This document shows, piece after piece, positions 8,141 to 17,308 of a stretch of 64,000 nt of DNA. The stretch covers positions 868,001 through 932,000 of the forward strand of contig NZ_CP041203.1 in the NCBI RefSeq assembly GCF_008033115.1, read 5' to 3'. Below the pieces are notes generated by a model. It saw nothing but the letters and a program-made list of their open reading frames with translations. It was not told the DNA's origin and ran no database searches. Each line of letters begins with the position of its first letter. Position 1 is the first letter of the stretch. The stretch is from Cellulomonas sp. Y8. Its GTDB lineage: Bacteria > Actinomycetota > Actinomycetes > Actinomycetales > Cellulomonadaceae. The position numbers and the translations under genes are program-made.

Positions 8141-8183
8141 GACACGTCGAGCGAGCAGTCACCTACTACTCGCTCGACGTGTC
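8141..8183. repeat. Long palindrome in convergent cebR-putA gap
   Basis: The 19-base arms 8141-8159 and 8165-8183 pair with one mismatch around CACCT. The arm contains GACACGTCGAGCGAG; part of it (CGAGCGAGTAGTCGACACG) appears again immediately upstream at about 8129-8147. The position between convergent genes fits a bidirectional terminator. The rest of 8054-8262 shows no gene. Confidence 0.75.
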
Positions 8184-8262
8184 CCGTGCTCACTCGACGA
8201 CGCGCTCGCAGGCGGGCCGCAGCCCGGCGCGTCCGGCGCGGGCCGCCCGCGCGCCCCGCCTG

Positions 8263-11200
8263 TCAGCGCGTCAGGTCGACGTGGCCGAAGCGGTGGCGGG
8301 TGCGGGACACCGCCTGCTCGCGCACGACCGTCATCAGCTCCCGGCGCCCGCTCGCCACGACGGGCGCGTCCAGCACCGTCACCTCGCCCGTGCGCGTGAC
8401 CGCTGCCGCGCGCAGGCCCGGCGCCGAGCCGACGACGCGCACCCGGCCCGTGACCTCGCCCGCCGCGACCCGCAGCGCGAACGCGTCGTCCGCCTCCTCC
8501 GCGGCCCGGCTCACCGTCACCGGCACGCCCGCGGTCCGCGCCGCCGACAGCACGCGCAGCACGTCCCGCTCGCGCCCGTCGGCCCCGACGCGCACGGTCA
8601 GGTGCGGCACGGGGCGGTGCCGGAGCGCGTTCTCCTCGGAGGCCAGGCCGGACGGGTCGTGCGCGGTGCCGAGCTCGTCGGCCCAGACCCGCGCGTCGTC
8701 GGCGTGCGCCCACGCCAGCCAGGCCTCGGCGTCGAGCGCCGCGACCTCCGGGGCGTCGGACCACGCGCCGAGCTGCGCGACGTAGGACGGGCCGCCGGCC
8801 TTCGCCCCGGGGCCGACGACCGAGGCCTTCCAGCCGCCGAAGGGCTGCCGCTGCACGATCGCGCCGGTGATGTGCCGGTTCACGTACGCGTTGCCGACCT
8901 CGACGCGGTCGAGCCAGTGCGCGATCTCGGCCTCGTCCAGCGAGTGCAGGCCGCCGGTGAGGCCGAGCGCGACGGCGTTCTGCACCGCGATCGCCTCGTC
9001 GAGGGTGTCGACCCGGATCACGCCGAGCACCGGGCCGAAGCACTCCGTGAGGTGGAACCAGGACCCGGGGCGCACGCCGTGCTTGACGCCGGGCGTCCAC
9101 AGCCGGCCCTCCTCGTCGAGCCGCCGCGGCTGCACGAGCCACGACTCGCCCTCGTCGAGCGTGGTCAGCGCCCGGAGCAGCTTGCCCGACGCGGGCTCGA
9201 CCAGCGGGCCCATCGTGGTGCCGAGGTCGTCGGACCAGCCGACGCGCAGCGACGACACCGAGTCGGCGAGCTGCCGGCGCAGCCGGTCGGACGTGCCGGC
9301 CGAGCCGACGAGGATCGCCAGCGACGCGGCCGAGCACTTCTGCCCGGCGTGCCCGAACGCCGACCGCACCAGGTCCGCCACCGCGAGGTCCACGTCGGCC
9401 GACGGCGTGATGATCAGGGCGTTCTTCCCGGAGGTCTCCGCGAGCACGTCCAGGTCGGGCCGCCAGCCGGCGAACAGCTGCGCCGTCTCCAGCGACCCGG
9501 TCAGCACGACCCGCGCGACGTCCGGGTGCGTGACCAGCCGGCGGCCGACCTCACCCTCGGGCGACAGCACGACCTGCAGCGCGGCCTCCTCGACCCCGGA
9601 CGCGTCGAGCGCCCGCTGGATCGCCGCGCCGGCCACCCGCACGCACCGCGGGGTCTGCGGCGCAGGCTTGATCAGCACCGGCGACCCGGCCGCGAGCGCC
9701 GCCAGCATCGAGCCGACCGGGATGGCGACCGGGAAGTTCCACGGCGGGGTGACGACGGTGACGCCGCGCGGCCGGAACACGGCACCCGGGACGCGCCCGT
9801 CCGTGAGCTCCTCCGCGCGGTCCGCGTAGTACCGGGCGAAGTCGACGGCCTCGCTGACCTCGGGGTCGGCCTCGGCGACGGTCTTGCCGCCCTCGTGCAC
9901 CATCGTCGCGACCAGGTCGCCGCGGGCGGCCTCGAGCTCGTCGGCGGCGCGGCGCAGCACGGCGGCGCGCTCGGCGGGGGTGCGCGCGGACCACGCGGGG
10001 GCGGCGGCGACGGCGCGGGCGACGACCGCGTCCACCTCGGCCTCCGTCCCGACCTCGACGGCGCCGGCCGGGGGCTCGACGTCCGCCGCGACCAGGCGGG
10101 CCGCCCAGTCCCGGGACTCGGCGACGGCGGGGTCGGTGTCGGCGGCGTTCCGGAAGGAGCCCGGCTGCGGCGACGGTGCCCCGGGGTCGCGCGGCAGCCG
10201 GCGGCGCTCGACCGGCACCCGGTCCGCGCCCGCCACCGACGCGAGGAACGCGTCCTCCTGGGAGCCGATCCCCTCGTCCGGCCCGTCCCCGCCGGCGAAC
10301 AGCGCGTGCAGGAAGTTCTGGTGCGCGGCGTTCTCCTCCAGCCGGCGCACGAGGTAGGAGATCGCGACGTCGAAGTCCTGCCTCGCGACGACCGGCGTGT
10401 AGAGCAGCACCTGCCCGACCTCGCGCTGCACCGCGCGGGCCTGCGCCGGGGCCATCCCCTGCAGCATCTCGATGTCGAGGGCCTCGGACACCCCGCGGTG
10501 CGCGGCGAGCAGGTGGGCGTAGGCGACGTGGAACAGGTTGTGGCTGGCGACGCCGACGCGCAGCGCGGAGGTCCGCGTCGGGTCGAGCGCGCGCCGGACC
10601 AGCCGGACGTAGTGCGCGTCGACGTCGGGCTTGCCGGCGTACGGCGCCTGCGCCCAGCCGTGCAGCTCGGCCTCGACCTGCTCCATCGCGAGGTTGGCGC
10701 CCTTGACCAGCCGCACCTTGAGCCGCGCGCCGCCCGCCTCGACCCGGCGCCGGGCGATCGCGGTGATCTCCTCGAGCGCGTCGGAGGTGTCGGGCAGGTA
10801 GGCCTGCAGCACGATGCCCATCTCGGCGCCGAGCACGTCGGGGTCGTTCACCAGCTCGTCGAACACCCGCACCGTCAGGGCGAGGTCGCGGTACTCCTCC
10901 ATGTCGAGGTTGAGGAACGTGCCGCTCGCGGCGGCGGCCCGGTACAGCGGGCGCAGCCGGTCGACGACCCGCCGCACGCTGCCCTCGGTGTCCCAGGTCG
11001 ACAGCTGGCTGGCGACGGCCGAGACCTTGATCGACACGTAGTCGACGTCCGGGCGGGCGGCCAGCTCGGCGACCCGGTGCAGCCGGCGGTTCGCCTCGTC
11101 CTCGCCGAGCACCGCCTCGCCGAGCAGGTTGAGGTTGAGCCGGAAGCCCTCCCTCCGGGCACGCGCCAGGTGCGGGCCGAGCCCCGGGCCGGCGTCGGCG

Positions 11201-11607
11201 ACCAGGTGGCCGACGAGCTGGCGCAGGCGGATCCGCGCCGCGGGCACGACGGCGGACGGCAGCAGCGGGGCCACCTTCGCGCCGACGCCGAGCAGCGCCC
11301 GGTCCACTCCGCCGAGGAACGCCGCGGCGTCGGCGGCGCGGCCCCCGAGGTCGGCGAGCTCGGCCGCGGCGACCCGGGCGTCCTCCGGCCGGGCGACCCG
11401 GTCGACGAACCGCACCGCGAGCTCCAGGCCGGCGGGGTCGGCGACCAGGGCGGCGAGCCGGCCGGTCGCGCGGCGCTCCGCGGGCGTCTCGTCGGCGGCG
11501 GTCGCGTCCATCCAGCGGTGCGCGAGGTCCACCGCGTCCCGGGTCAGGTGCTCGGGGGCGGGCGTCGCGGCGTCGGCGGCGGCGGCCGGGTCCTGGGTCG
11601 TCGTCAT
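8263..11607 (-). CDS. putA: Bifunctional proline dehydrogenase / L-glutamate gamma-semialdehyde dehydrogenase
   Basis: 1114 aa. The N-terminal proline dehydrogenase domain (about 30-470) oxidises proline with FAD and carries RLKVRLVKGANLAMEQ. The C-terminal aldehyde dehydrogenase domain (about 530-980) makes glutamate with NAD+; its catalytic Cys758 is in GHAGQKCSAA and general-base Glu724 in LAETSGKN. A C-terminal region of about 130 residues follows, as in other long PutAs. No N-terminal ribbon-helix-helix is present, so it should not autoregulate like E. coli PutA. ATG 11607 has AAGGATC upstream. The PAS-AraC gene next door is divergent. Confidence 0.93.
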   Translation of the reverse strand: MTTTQDPAAAADAATPAPEHLTRDAVDLAHRWMDATAADETPAERRATGRLAALVADPAGLELAVRFVDRVARPEDARVAAAELADLGGRAADAAAFLGGVDRALLGVGAKVAPLLPSAVVPAARIRLRQLVGHLVADAGPGLGPHLARARREGFRLNLNLLGEAVLGEDEANRRLHRVAELAARPDVDYVSIKVSAVASQLSTWDTEGSVRRVVDRLRPLYRAAAASGTFLNLDMEEYRDLALTVRVFDELVNDPDVLGAEMGIVLQAYLPDTSDALEEITAIARRRVEAGGARLKVRLVKGANLAMEQVEAELHGWAQAPYAGKPDVDAHYVRLVRRALDPTRTSALRVGVASHNLFHVAYAHLLAAHRGVSEALDIEMLQGMAPAQARAVQREVGQVLLYTPVVARQDFDVAISYLVRRLEENAAHQNFLHALFAGGDGPDEGIGSQEDAFLASVAGADRVPVERRRLPRDPGAPSPQPGSFRNAADTDPAVAESRDWAARLVAADVEPPAGAVEVGTEAEVDAVVARAVAAAPAWSARTPAERAAVLRRAADELEAARGDLVATMVHEGGKTVAEADPEVSEAVDFARYYADRAEELTDGRVPGAVFRPRGVTVVTPPWNFPVAIPVGSMLAALAAGSPVLIKPAPQTPRCVRVAGAAIQRALDASGVEEAALQVVLSPEGEVGRRLVTHPDVARVVLTGSLETAQLFAGWRPDLDVLAETSGKNALIITPSADVDLAVADLVRSAFGHAGQKCSAASLAILVGSAGTSDRLRRQLADSVSSLRVGWSDDLGTTMGPLVEPASGKLLRALTTLDEGESWLVQPRRLDEEGRLWTPGVKHGVRPGSWFHLTECFGPVLGVIRVDTLDEAIAVQNAVALGLTGGLHSLDEAEIAHWLDRVEVGNAYVNRHITGAIVQRQPFGGWKASVVGPGAKAGGPSYVAQLGAWSDAPEVAALDAEAWLAWAHADDARVWADELGTAHDPSGLASEENALRHRPVPHLTVRVGADGRERDVLRVLSAARTAGVPVTVSRAAEEADDAFALRVAAGEVTGRVRVVGSAPGLRAAAVTRTGEVTVLDAPVVASGRRELMTVVREQAVSRTRHRFGHVDLTR

Positions 11608-11674
11608 GGCGGGATCCTTCCCGAGCGCCCCGCGCCCCGTCTTGCACGGATCGCCCGGGCCACCGGGCCCGATC

Positions 11675-11694
11675 CGTGACACGTGCCCGTCACG
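11675..11694. promoter_or_regulatory. Inverted repeat in putA-araC divergent promoter region
   Basis: CGTGAC (11675-11680) and GTCACG (11689-11694) form an inverted repeat with an 8-base spacer. It sits where the -35 of the AraC-type gene should be (its -10-like TACGCT is at 11704-11709), and 68 bases upstream of putA. It is a candidate operator for both genes. Confidence 0.4.
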
Positions 11695-11718
11695 CGCAGC
11701 ACCTACGCTGCCCCCGAC

Positions 11719-12546
11719 ATGGAACGCCGTCCACCCCACCTCGCCGCGTCCCCCGCCGCGCCCGCCGCCGACGCCCCCGCGCGCGCCCTGCTCCGCGCCC
11801 TCACCCCCGCCCTGCTGCGGCTGTGCGACGACCTGACCGGCACGATGTTCTGCGCCAAGGACGTGACCGGCCGGTACGTGGTGGTCAACGACGCGTTCGT
11901 CCGCCGCACCCCGGAGCGGTCGCGCCGGACCGTCGTCGGCCGCACCGCCGCCGAGCTGTTCCTCGCGCACCTCGCCGAGCGGTACGACGCCCAGGACCGC
12001 GACGTGCTGGCGACCGGCCGGGCGCTGCACCGGGAGCTCGAGCTGATCCGCCGCCCCGGCGGCCCGCCCGGCTGGTACCTCACGTCCAAGGAGCCGGTGC
12101 GCGACGACGCCGGCGCGGTGGTGGGGCTGGTGAGCATCTCGCAGGCGCTGCGCGCGGGCGACGCCGACGCGGCGACCGTCGAGGCCCTGTCCCGGGTGGC
12201 GGCGTTCGTGCAGGCGCGGCTCGCGGACCCGCCGACGGTGGCGGAGCTCGCCGAGGCGGCGGGCTGCTCGGCGTCGACGCTCGACCGCCGGGTGCGCCGG
12301 GTGTACGCGCTGTCCCCGCAGCAGTACGTGCTGCGGGCGCGGGTCGACCACGCCGCCGCGCTGCTCGGCGGGTCGGACCTGCCGCTCGCCGAGGTGGCAG
12401 CGGCCGCCGGGTTCTACGACCAGGCGTCGTTCACCCGCACGTTCGGCCGGCTGACCGGCGAGACGCCCGCCCAGTTCCGCCGGGCGGTGGCCCCGCTGGT
12501 CCCACCGCTGGTCCCGCCGCTGCCGTGGCCTCGGGCCGCGGGCTGA
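11719..12546 (+). CDS. AraC-family regulator with N-terminal PAS-like domain
   Basis: 275 aa. Residues about 35-145 form a PAS_4-like sensor (GTMFCAKDVTGRYVVVNDAF; DDAGAVVGLVSIS). The C-terminal 100 residues are a double helix-turn-helix AraC domain (PTVAELAEAAGCSASTLDRRVRRVY; DQASFTRTFGRLTGETPAQFRR). ATG 11719 is placed 9 bases after TACGCT with no ribosome site, suggesting a leaderless mRNA; an in-frame GTG at 11683 is less likely. It is divergent from putA, so control of proline catabolism is the natural hypothesis. Confidence 0.82.
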   Translation: MERRPPHLAASPAAPAADAPARALLRALTPALLRLCDDLTGTMFCAKDVTGRYVVVNDAFVRRTPERSRRTVVGRTAAELFLAHLAERYDAQDRDVLATGRALHRELELIRRPGGPPGWYLTSKEPVRDDAGAVVGLVSISQALRAGDADAATVEALSRVAAFVQARLADPPTVAELAEAAGCSASTLDRRVRRVYALSPQQYVLRARVDHAAALLGGSDLPLAEVAAAAGFYDQASFTRTFGRLTGETPAQFRRAVAPLVPPLVPPLPWPRAAG

Positions 12547-12560
12547 GCCACGATGGACGC

Positions 12561-13346
12561 ATGACACCCGCTCCGCAGATCCCCACCGTCACGCTGAAGG
12601 GCGGCGCGATGCCGCTGCTCGGCCTCGGCACCTGGCAGTCCGAGGGCGGCGACGCCGAGCGCGCCGTGGTCGCCGCGCTCGAGCTCGGCTACACGCACGT
12701 CGACACCGCCACCGGCTACGGGAACGAGGCCGAGGTCGGCCGCGCGCTGTCGCTCGTCGACGTCGACCGGGACGCCGTGTTCGTCACCACCAAGCTGCCG
12801 CCGGACCACGCCGGGCGCGAGCGCCGGACACTGCACGAGTCGCTGGCCGCCCTCGGCACCGACCACCTCGACCTCTGGCTGGTCCACTGGCCGCCGAACA
12901 AGCAGGCGACGCCGGCCACCTGGGAGCAGTTCATCGCCGCGCGCGACGAGGGCCTGGTGCGCTCGATCGGCGTGTCCAACTACTCGATCGCGCAGATCGA
13001 CGAGCTGATCGCCGCCACCGGCGAGGCCCCCGCGGTGAACCAGATCCCGTGGAGCCCGGGCGACTTCGACGCCGACCTGCTGGCGGCGCACGCCGAGCGC
13101 GGCGTCGTCGTCGAGGGGTACAGCCCGTTCAAGCGCACCGACCTGGACGACCCGGTGCTCACCGCGATCGCCGAGGCGCACGGCGTGAGCACCCGCCAGG
13201 TCGTGCTGCGCTGGCACGTCGACCACGGGATCGTCGTCATCCCGAAGTCGACCAACAAGGACCGCATCGCGCACAACCTCGAGGCGCTGCAGTTCACGCT
13301 GTCCGCCGACGAGCTGGCGCAGATCGACGGCCTGGGCGGCAAGTGA
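12561..13346 (+). CDS. Aldo/keto reductase
   Basis: 261 aa, NADPH-dependent carbonyl reductase of the 2,5-diketogluconate reductase-like group. The catalytic tetrad is visible: Asp and Tyr in VDTATGYGNE, Lys in FVTTKLPP, His in LVHWPP. The cofactor-binding end reads VVIPKSTNKDRIAHN. The physiological substrate is unknown. The start at ATG 12561 lies 15 bases after the AraC gene stop; no strong ribosome site is seen. The next gene overlaps its stop codon. Confidence 0.9.
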   Translation: MTPAPQIPTVTLKGGAMPLLGLGTWQSEGGDAERAVVAALELGYTHVDTATGYGNEAEVGRALSLVDVDRDAVFVTTKLPPDHAGRERRTLHESLAALGTDHLDLWLVHWPPNKQATPATWEQFIAARDEGLVRSIGVSNYSIAQIDELIAATGEAPAVNQIPWSPGDFDADLLAAHAERGVVVEGYSPFKRTDLDDPVLTAIAEAHGVSTRQVVLRWHVDHGIVVIPKSTNKDRIAHNLEALQFTLSADELAQIDGLGGK

Positions 13347-14449
13347 CGGAGCCCGACGCGACGCGCGACCCCGGGACGCCCACCGGGGGCTCGCCGTCCG
13401 TCCCCCCGCCCGCGACGCGCCGCGAGGCCCGGGCGCGGGCGGCGGGAGGACCGGGCGACACCCCCGACCCGCACGCCGTGGTCACCACCGGCCCCTCCCC
13501 GGCCCGCCGCTACGGGCGCGGCAGGGCCGTGGTCGCCGCCGCGACAAGCGCCGTGCTGGTCGCCGGCGTCGCGATCGCCGGGGTGCAGCTGCACCAGGCC
13601 CGCGAGCGCGCCGCGGAGGCCGAGCAGCGCGCCGAGGCGATCGGCCTGACCGCCGAGCTGTCCGCCGCCGAGGACGACTTCCTCTCCGAGCAGCGCCGCA
13701 CCGCCGAGTCCGAGGCGTCCCGCCGATCGACCGAGGCCGCCGCCCGGGTCGCCCGCGAGCAGGCCGAGGCCGAGGAGGCCGCGCGCGTCGCCGCCGAGCA
13801 GGCCGCAGCGGAGGCCGCCGCCGCGGACGCCGCCCGTGCCGCGCAGGAGCAGGCCGACGCCGACGCCGCGGCCGCCGCGCGGGCGGGCGCGGGATCCGGC
13901 TCCGGCGGGGCCCCCGCGGGCGCGCCGAGCAACCCCGGCATCGCGGGCTGGGTCGACGGCCGGCCGGTCGACGCCCAGGGCGACGTGCTGTGGGTGACGT
14001 CGGTGCCCACCGCCGACGGCGACGGCTCGAACGGCCACATGCCCGCCTCGCAGATGTGCCAGGTGCCCTGGGGCACCGACCAGCTGGGGTTCGCCCAGTA
14101 CCTGCGCTGCGACGCCGCCGACGCCCTCACCGCGCTGAACGAGGCGTTCCGGGCCCGGTTCGGCGCGTCGATCGACCTGGACCTCACCTACCGGTCGTAC
14201 GACGACCAGGTGGCGATGAAGGCGGCGTTCGGCGGGCTCGCCGCGGCGCCCGGCACGTCGTCGCACGGCCTCGGCACCGCGCTGGACGTGCAGGAGTGGG
14301 TCGGGACGTACGGGTTCGGCACCGCCCGGTACGACTGGCTGGTCGCGAACGGGCCGACCTACGGCTGGTACGCCCCGGCCCGCGTCCGGCAGGGCCAGCC
14401 CTACGCCGAGTACTGGCACTTCGAGTACGGCCCCGGCCGCACCTCCTGA
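13343..14449 (+). CDS. VanY-type D-alanyl-D-alanine carboxypeptidase (M15) with membrane anchor and coiled coil
   Basis: 368 aa from GTG 13343, which overlaps the upstream TGA (GTGA). A Pro/Arg-rich cytoplasmic N-terminus is followed by one membrane segment (about 61-77, VVAAATSAVLVAGVAIAGV). An Ala/Glu-rich helical stretch of about 110 residues is probably a coiled coil. The C-terminal peptidase domain (about 200-368) has the zinc motif SHGLGTALDVQ and WHFEYG. It should trim peptidoglycan stem peptides outside the membrane. A better start inside the frame cannot be excluded. Confidence 0.82.
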   Translation: MTEPDATRDPGTPTGGSPSVPPPATRREARARAAGGPGDTPDPHAVVTTGPSPARRYGRGRAVVAAATSAVLVAGVAIAGVQLHQARERAAEAEQRAEAIGLTAELSAAEDDFLSEQRRTAESEASRRSTEAAARVAREQAEAEEAARVAAEQAAAEAAAADAARAAQEQADADAAAAARAGAGSGSGGAPAGAPSNPGIAGWVDGRPVDAQGDVLWVTSVPTADGDGSNGHMPASQMCQVPWGTDQLGFAQYLRCDAADALTALNEAFRARFGASIDLDLTYRSYDDQVAMKAAFGGLAAAPGTSSHGLGTALDVQEWVGTYGFGTARYDWLVANGPTYGWYAPARVRQGQPYAEYWHFEYGPGRTS

Positions 14450-14579
14450 CCTCGAGGGCGCCCGACCGGTCCCCACCCGGCTCCTGTGGCACAGTGACGA
14501 GGTACCCCGGCCGCCGCCGACGGGGGCGGCGACGAGGCCGCGCCCGGACGGCCGGGCGTGATGCCCAGGAGGCCTCTGC

Positions 14580-15887
14580 ATGACCGCGACCGCTCCGACC
14601 GGGACGTCCCCGTCGCCCACCCCCGCGACTCCCGCCCCGCGCACCTCCTCCCCCCTGACGACGGCGCTCGCCCAGCTGTCGTCGGCCGTCGACCTGCTCG
14701 GGTACGACGACGGCCTGCACCAGATGCTCGCCACCCCGCGCCGCGAGCTGCACGTCGCCGTGCCCCTGCGCCGGGACGACGGCCGGATCGAGCTGCTGTC
14801 CGGCTACCGGGTGCAGCACAACATCTCCCGCGGCCCCGGCAAGGGCGGCCTGCGCTACGCGCCGGGCGTCGACATCGACGAGGTCCGGGCTCTGGCGATG
14901 TGGATGACCTGGAAGTGCGCGGTCGTCGAGCTGCCGTACGGCGGCGCCAAGGGCGGCGTGGCCATCGACCCGCGCGGCTACTCCCCCGCCGAGCTCGAGC
15001 GCGTGACCCGGCGGTACACCTCCGAGGTGATGCCGATCATCGGCCCGGAGCGGGACATCATGGCGCCCGACGTCGGCACGACCGAGCAGACGATGAGCTG
15101 GGTGATGGACACGTACTCGGTGAACTCCGGGTACACGATCCCGGCCGTCGTCACCGGCAAGCCGCTCGCCGTCGGCGGGTCGCTCGGCCGGGCGACCGCC
15201 ACCTCCCGCGGCGTCGTGCACGCGACCGCCGCCGCGCTGGCCGACGCCGGGACGGAGCTGTCCGAGGTGACGGCCGCGGTGCAGGGCTTCGGCAAGGTCG
15301 GCTCGCACGCGGCGCGGTTCCTCGCGGAGGGCGGTGCGCGCGTCGTCGCCGTCAGCGACCAGTACGGCGGCGTGCACCACCCGGGGGGCCTGGACGTGGC
15401 CGCGCTGCACACCCACGTCGCCGAGACCGGGTCGGTGGTCGACTTCCCCGGCGCGGACCCGCTGACCAACGCGGAGCTGCTGGCGCTCGACGTCGACGTG
15501 CTGATCCCCGCCGCGACCGAGGACGTGCTGGACGAGGACGCCGCCGCGGCGGTCAAGGCCCGCTGGGTGGTGGAGGGCGCGAACGGCCCGACGACCAGCG
15601 CGGGCGACCGGGTGCTCGCCGACCGCGGGATCACCGTCGTCCCGGACATCCTCGCGAACGCCGGCGGCGTGGTGGTGGTGTCGTACTTCGAGTGGGTGCA
15701 GGCGCAGCAGGCGTACTGGTGGACCGAGCGCGAGATCGAGGACCGGCTGGAGCAGCGGATGCGCTCCGCCTACGCCGCCGTGGCGCAGCGGGCCCGGGCC
15801 GACGGCATCACGCTGCGGGACGCCGCGCTGGTGATCGGGGTGCGGCGGGTGGCCGAGGCGCACCAGCTCCGGGGGCTGTACCCCTGA
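14580..15887 (+). CDS. Glutamate dehydrogenase (Glu/Leu/Phe/Val family)
   Basis: 435 aa, the usual length of small hexameric glutamate dehydrogenases. The substrate lysine lies in the conserved PYGGAKGGV. The dinucleotide fold GFGKVGSHAARFLAEGG is followed by Val-Val-Ala-Val-Ser-Asp; the acidic residue at the end of the second strand favours NAD over NADP. It converts glutamate to 2-oxoglutarate and ammonia and can use glutamate made by PutA. ATG 14580 has AGGAGG about 6 bases upstream. A strong terminator follows. Confidence 0.9.
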   Translation: MTATAPTGTSPSPTPATPAPRTSSPLTTALAQLSSAVDLLGYDDGLHQMLATPRRELHVAVPLRRDDGRIELLSGYRVQHNISRGPGKGGLRYAPGVDIDEVRALAMWMTWKCAVVELPYGGAKGGVAIDPRGYSPAELERVTRRYTSEVMPIIGPERDIMAPDVGTTEQTMSWVMDTYSVNSGYTIPAVVTGKPLAVGGSLGRATATSRGVVHATAAALADAGTELSEVTAAVQGFGKVGSHAARFLAEGGARVVAVSDQYGGVHHPGGLDVAALHTHVAETGSVVDFPGADPLTNAELLALDVDVLIPAATEDVLDEDAAAAVKARWVVEGANGPTTSAGDRVLADRGITVVPDILANAGGVVVVSYFEWVQAQQAYWWTEREIEDRLEQRMRSAYAAVAQRARADGITLRDAALVIGVRRVAEAHQLRGLYP

Positions 15888-15919
15888 CCGGCGCCGCGGC
15901 GGGGCGTGTGACGCGGGAC

Positions 15920-15955
15920 GCGGCCGGCCCCGGGAAGTCCCCGGGCGCCGGCCGC
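15920..15955 (+). terminator. Terminator after glutamate dehydrogenase
   Basis: A 15-bp stem with one bulged C (15920-15934 with 15940-15955) and loop AAGTC, followed by a short GTTGC tail. It begins 33 bases after the stop codon. Confidence 0.75.
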
Positions 15956-15967
15956 GTTGCGCCTGAG

Positions 15968-17035
15968 GTGAGCACCCCCGACGCCGCCCGCGCGCACCAG
16001 CCCGTCGTCCGCCCCGAGGTCCCCCTGTCCGTGCTGGACCTGTCCCCCGTCGGGACGGGCGCCACCAGCGCCGACGCGCTCGCCGACTCCACCACGCTCG
16101 CCCGGCGCGCGCCGACGCCCTGGGCTACCGCCGGTTCTGGGTCGCCGAGCACCACAGCATGCCCGCGGTCGCGTCGACCTCCCCCGGCGTGCTGCTCGCG
16201 CACCTCGCCGCGTCGACCGAGCGGATCCGGGTCGGCTCCGGCGGCGTCATGCTGCCGAACCACCCGCCGCTGGTGATCGCCGAGCAGTTCGCGATGCTGG
16301 AGGCGCTGCACCCGGGCCGGGTCGACCTGGGCATCGGCCGCGCGCCGGGCGCCGACCCGATGACCGCCGCCGCGCTGCGCCGCACCGTCGAGGGCCTGGG
16401 CGCCGAGGACTTCCCGGCCGAGCTGCTCGACGTGCTGCACCTGCTGGGCCAGCTGCCCGCCGGCCGCGCCGCGTCCGCCGTCGCGCAGCGGCTGCGCGCC
16501 ACCCCGGTGCCGGCCGGCACGCCCGAGGTGTGGCTGCTGGGGCTCGTCGACGTTCAGCGCGCAGCTCGCCGGCGAGCTCGGCCTGCCGTTCTCGTACGCG
16601 CACCACTTCGGCACCGGCATCACGACCACGGCCGCCGAGGTCTACCGGTCGGCGTTCCGCCCGTCCGCGGTGCTGGACGCCCCGCACCTCATGGTGTCGG
16701 CGTCGGTGATCGTGGCCGAGTCGGAGGAGCGGGCGCAGTGGCTCGCCGGGCCGTCGAAGGTCATGGCGCTGCGGCTGCGGAGCCGGGGCGCGCTCGCGCC
16801 GATCGAGACGCCGGAGGACGCCGAGAAGCTGCTCGCGGACCTCGACCCGGTGCAGGCGGCGGAGTTCTTCGCGAAGGTGGCCGGCACGCAGATCGCGACC
16901 ACGGCGGAGCCTGCCGCCGCCGCCCTGCGCGAGCTCGTGGAGCGCACCGGCGCGGACGAGCTGATCGTCACGGCGACCACCCACGCGGTCGAGGACCGCA
17001 TCGCGACCCTGGAGGCCCTGGCCGCCGCCTGGTGA
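15968..17035 (+). pseudogene. LLM-class flavin-dependent oxidoreductase, broken by two frameshifts
   Basis: Joined across three segments the product is about 355 aa of the luciferase-like monooxygenase family (VPLSVLDLSPVGTGA; ALGYRRFWVAEHHSMPA; FSYAHHFGTGIT). The frame shifts near 16105-16115 in a GCGCGCGC tract (two extra bases or one missing) and again at 16539-16542, where one extra G in GGGG breaks WLLG-SSTFS. The two changes restore the original frame, and the C-terminal part has no further stops. All parts look well conserved, so sequencing error is as likely as decay. Start is GTG 15968. Confidence 0.75.
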
Positions 17036-17097
17036 CACCGCCGGAGCGCCGAGCCAGTCGCCCGCCGCCGCCGGCCCGCGGCCGTCGCCCGCGCGCT

Positions 17098-17153
17098 CTA
17101 CGCCTTCCGGTCCCGCCCCCTCCGATCGGAGGCGGCAGGGCCGGAGAGCGTAG
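17098..17153. repeat. Long imperfect palindrome upstream of the META-domain gene
   Basis: Two 28-base arms (17098-17125 and 17126-17153) meet at CGATCG with 23 of 28 positions paired; two of the five mismatches would be G-U in RNA. It lies in the 273-base gap between two same-direction genes. It could be a terminator of the upstream gene, but it is unusually long. The rest of the gap is GC-rich with no gene. Confidence 0.7.
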
Positions 17154-17308
17154 GCCGCGCGCAGAGGCGGCCCGGGTGGCCGGACGCCGAGCGCGGCCAT
17201 CCGCGGCGAGCGCGGTGGCTCGAGCTGCCGCGCTGGGCGGGAGCTGGCGCGCTCGCCGGGAGGTACCGCGCTCGGCGGGCCGCGGCGCGCGGTGGCAGGA
17301 TCGATGCC

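Noticed and set aside
6700..11679. A very long plus-strand open frame through the LacI gene and opposite putA
   Set aside because: Arg/Gly-rich shadow. PutA motifs are intact on the minus strand and the LacI gene reads in another frame.
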